64,000 bases of DNA from Saprospiraceae bacterium UBA2329 (GTDB taxonomy: Bacteria > Bacteroidota > Bacteroidia > Chitinophagales > Saprospiraceae). The stretch spans positions 29,514 through 93,513 of the forward strand of contig DDUV01000094.1 in the NCBI GenBank assembly GCA_002344975.1, in the 5' to 3' direction. Below the pieces are notes generated by a model. That model saw only the letters and a program-made list of their open reading frames with translations. It was not told the DNA's origin and searched no databases. A program made the position numbers and the translations under genes. Positions 62,960-64,000 of the stretch are shown here, piece after piece. Numbering within the stretch: the stretch's first letter is position 1; each line of letters opens with the position of its first letter.

Positions 62960-63135
62960 TGTGTGTGGTTTTTAGCCTGACGGCTAACGTTCCCATGCTT
63001 TGAGTCCGGGCGGTTTTCGGAGTACAACCTGTCCCGCCCTTGCGGGAAAACTCCACGTTTGCACTGCTTGCCGCGCGAGGAACGAAACGGGATTACCCCG
63101 CCGGATGCAAAAATTGTGTTGGCATTCTTTATTAG
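62960..63135. repeat. attC-like imperfect palindrome
   Basis: The ends GGCTAACG (about 62979) and GTGTTGGCA (about 63116-63124) are short inverted repeats of core-site-like text. Inside them TCCGGGCGG and CCGCCGGATGC pair, giving a long imperfect hairpin with unpaired bases between. This layout resembles integron attC sites, but the cores do not match GTTRRRY exactly. Confidence 0.4.
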
Positions 63136-63176
63136 ACATGTTGCGCCACTGTTAATCAATTAGTTATATAAAAATT

Positions 63177-63557
63177 CTATAAACCGGCAATAACTCCCAG
63201 TATGTCATCATACAAATTAAAATCATGCATTCTGGCCCTATCCGACAATATTCTGTATCGTTTCATTCCTCCAATACTGTGTTCTACAACGATTCGTTCT
63301 CGTGAAACACTCTTGTTCTCTAACTTTTGTTGTTCGTCTAATTCTTTACCCTTGCTCTTTTTGTGAGGAATTCCAACACATTCACACTCATAATTTTTAT
63401 CAAACCCTGCAAACCCTAAATCCAACTGAACCTCATGATTTTTGAACCAAGCCTCTTGGGGCGCAAATTCCTCTTTAAGTATGCAAAAATCATGACTTTT
63501 TCCTACCCAGCACGGACTTACATAGTGAATGTACTTATCGGAAGTGCTGATAATCAA
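63177..63557 (-). CDS. IS5-type transposase, second frame (OrfB)
   Basis: A 126-residue frame that continues the transposase. The second Asp is in DLGFAGFDKNYE, and the catalytic Glu in VEHSIGGMKRYRIL (classical VEHxIGxMK...Y text). The true junction with OrfA is at the A9 run near 63580: a -1 slip from GKKK gives SHTVKTLIISTSD in this frame, matching the usual KKxHTVK element. So translation starts by frameshift, not at the internal ATG at 63557. Confidence 0.85.
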   Translation of the reverse strand: MIISTSDKYIHYVSPCWVGKSHDFCILKEEFAPQEAWFKNHEVQLDLGFAGFDKNYECECVGIPHKKSKGKELDEQQKLENKSVSRERIVVEHSIGGMKRYRILSDRARMHDFNLYDDILGVIAGL

Positions 63558-63562
63558 TGTTT

Positions 63563-63999
63563 TTACTGTGTGACTTTTTTTTTGCCACTGTACATCGTTT
63601 TTTGTTTCTCTTTATTCTTAGGCCGCTGAACTCGTTGCTCCGTTCCATCCAAAATTAGTTTTTTGTGGCCATTGAAATATTCTTGAAACTCTTCTACCGT
63701 ATCAAAGGAACGCTTGGGCATACATCCTATACTATCCAGCGCTTCCGACAATATTCTGATTCCTATGCTCTGGTTCCTTTTAACATTGGACGGGTCTATT
63801 CCTATCAAGTACCCCATCATGTCATATCCTAACCCTGACTTCAAACTCCACAGCGTGAAGAACAACTGATCGTGATATGTCTTAAAGGTACTGTCCCCGG
63901 GGCAATCTGCTAATCGCTCCTCTATACCCCGACCGTAATGTGCTTCATAGGCCTTCTTGTATAATTCAAGCAATACATTAACAATGGTTCGTGATATAC
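63563..63999 (-). CDS. IS5-type transposase, first frame (OrfA, partial at right edge)
   Basis: The frame is open to the right edge and carries the first catalytic Asp in LILDGTEQRVQRP. It ends in GKKKVTQ on a run of nine A (minus strand) just before the stop. That run is a typical slip site for -1 frameshifting into OrfB. The start cannot be seen in this window. Confidence 0.8.
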   Translation of the reverse strand, partial: ISRTIVNVLLELYKKAYEAHYGRGIEERLADCPGDSTFKTYHDQLFFTLWSLKSGLGYDMMGYLIGIDPSNVKRNQSIGIRILSEALDSIGCMPKRSFDTVEEFQEYFNGHKKLILDGTEQRVQRPKNKEKQKTMYSGKKKVTQ

Positions 64000-64000
64000 T

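Larger units (their letters stand above)
63177..64000 (-). mobile_element. IS5-type insertion sequence, cut by right window edge
   Basis: Two overlapping-phase transposase frames on the minus strand, with the DDE residues of an IS5/DDE_Tnp_4-type enzyme. The first frame is open to the window edge, so the element is incomplete here. Terminal inverted repeats cannot be paired for that reason. Confidence 0.85.

Overview
The window reads as chromosomal DNA of a Bacteroidota bacterium, probably a Saprospiria-like relative (the class is inference). The evidence is: type IX secretion (T9SS) proteins and sorting tails of type A and type B; DUF5686 and DUF6029 outer-membrane proteins; a DksA/TraR protein with the one-cysteine finger common in this phylum; weak or absent Shine-Dalgarno sites; and many TAnnTTTG (-7) promoter boxes, several with TTTG or TTG about 19-21 nt upstream. 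Most of the window is GC-rich. Two stretches, about 52.0-52.7 kb and 61.1-64.0 kb, are clearly AT-richer and look acquired.

Layout. 0-5 kb: the end of a PorZ-like gene, an esterase and ileS. 5.2-5.45 kb: an RNA gene that folds as a complete tRNA (anticodon GUC, G73) but carries a 123-nt variable region closed by its own stem. This is the most unusual feature of the window. 5.8-14 kb: DksA-like regulator, Tat-exported sugar isomerase, DUF3298 lipoprotein, a small membrane protein, a T9SS-sorted secreted protein with an orphan duplicate of its sorting tail just upstream, and an M14 metallopeptidase. 14-20 kb: 3-mercaptopyruvate sulfurtransferase, PBP1A, two tandem tail-less SSB genes and an Rpn-type nuclease, with several intergenic palindromes and low-complexity repeats. 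20-25 kb: a T9SS-sorted subtilase and a PorE-like TPR/PD40 protein.

24-43 kb: uppS-bamA-GT39 (envelope biogenesis, minus strand), M3 oligoendopeptidase, prfA, a PIN/DUF2281 toxin-antitoxin pair, an LPG-synthase-like flippase, a membrane-anchored CotH-kinase protein, divergent TlpA thioredoxin and DUF6029 barrel genes, an SGNH hydrolase and a TonB-dependent receptor. 43-51 kb: tandem Usp and Hsp20 genes, rpoN, rplY, a DUF4197 lipoprotein and a DUF5686 protein. 51-56 kb: a nonsense-mutated RhuM pseudogene, a CPBP protease, a WG-repeat protein, a U32 protein (tRNA/rRNA hydroxylation type) and rpmH. 56-61 kb: a 1504-residue multidomain adhesin-like protein with a gliding-motility C-terminal domain. 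61-64 kb: AT-rich accessory genes, an attC-like imperfect palindrome and an IS5-type element running off the right edge.

Common themes are envelope assembly (bamA, uppS, PBP1A, T9SS cargo) and translation (ileS, prfA, rplY, rpmH, U32, the odd tRNA). No rRNA or CRISPR array was seen.
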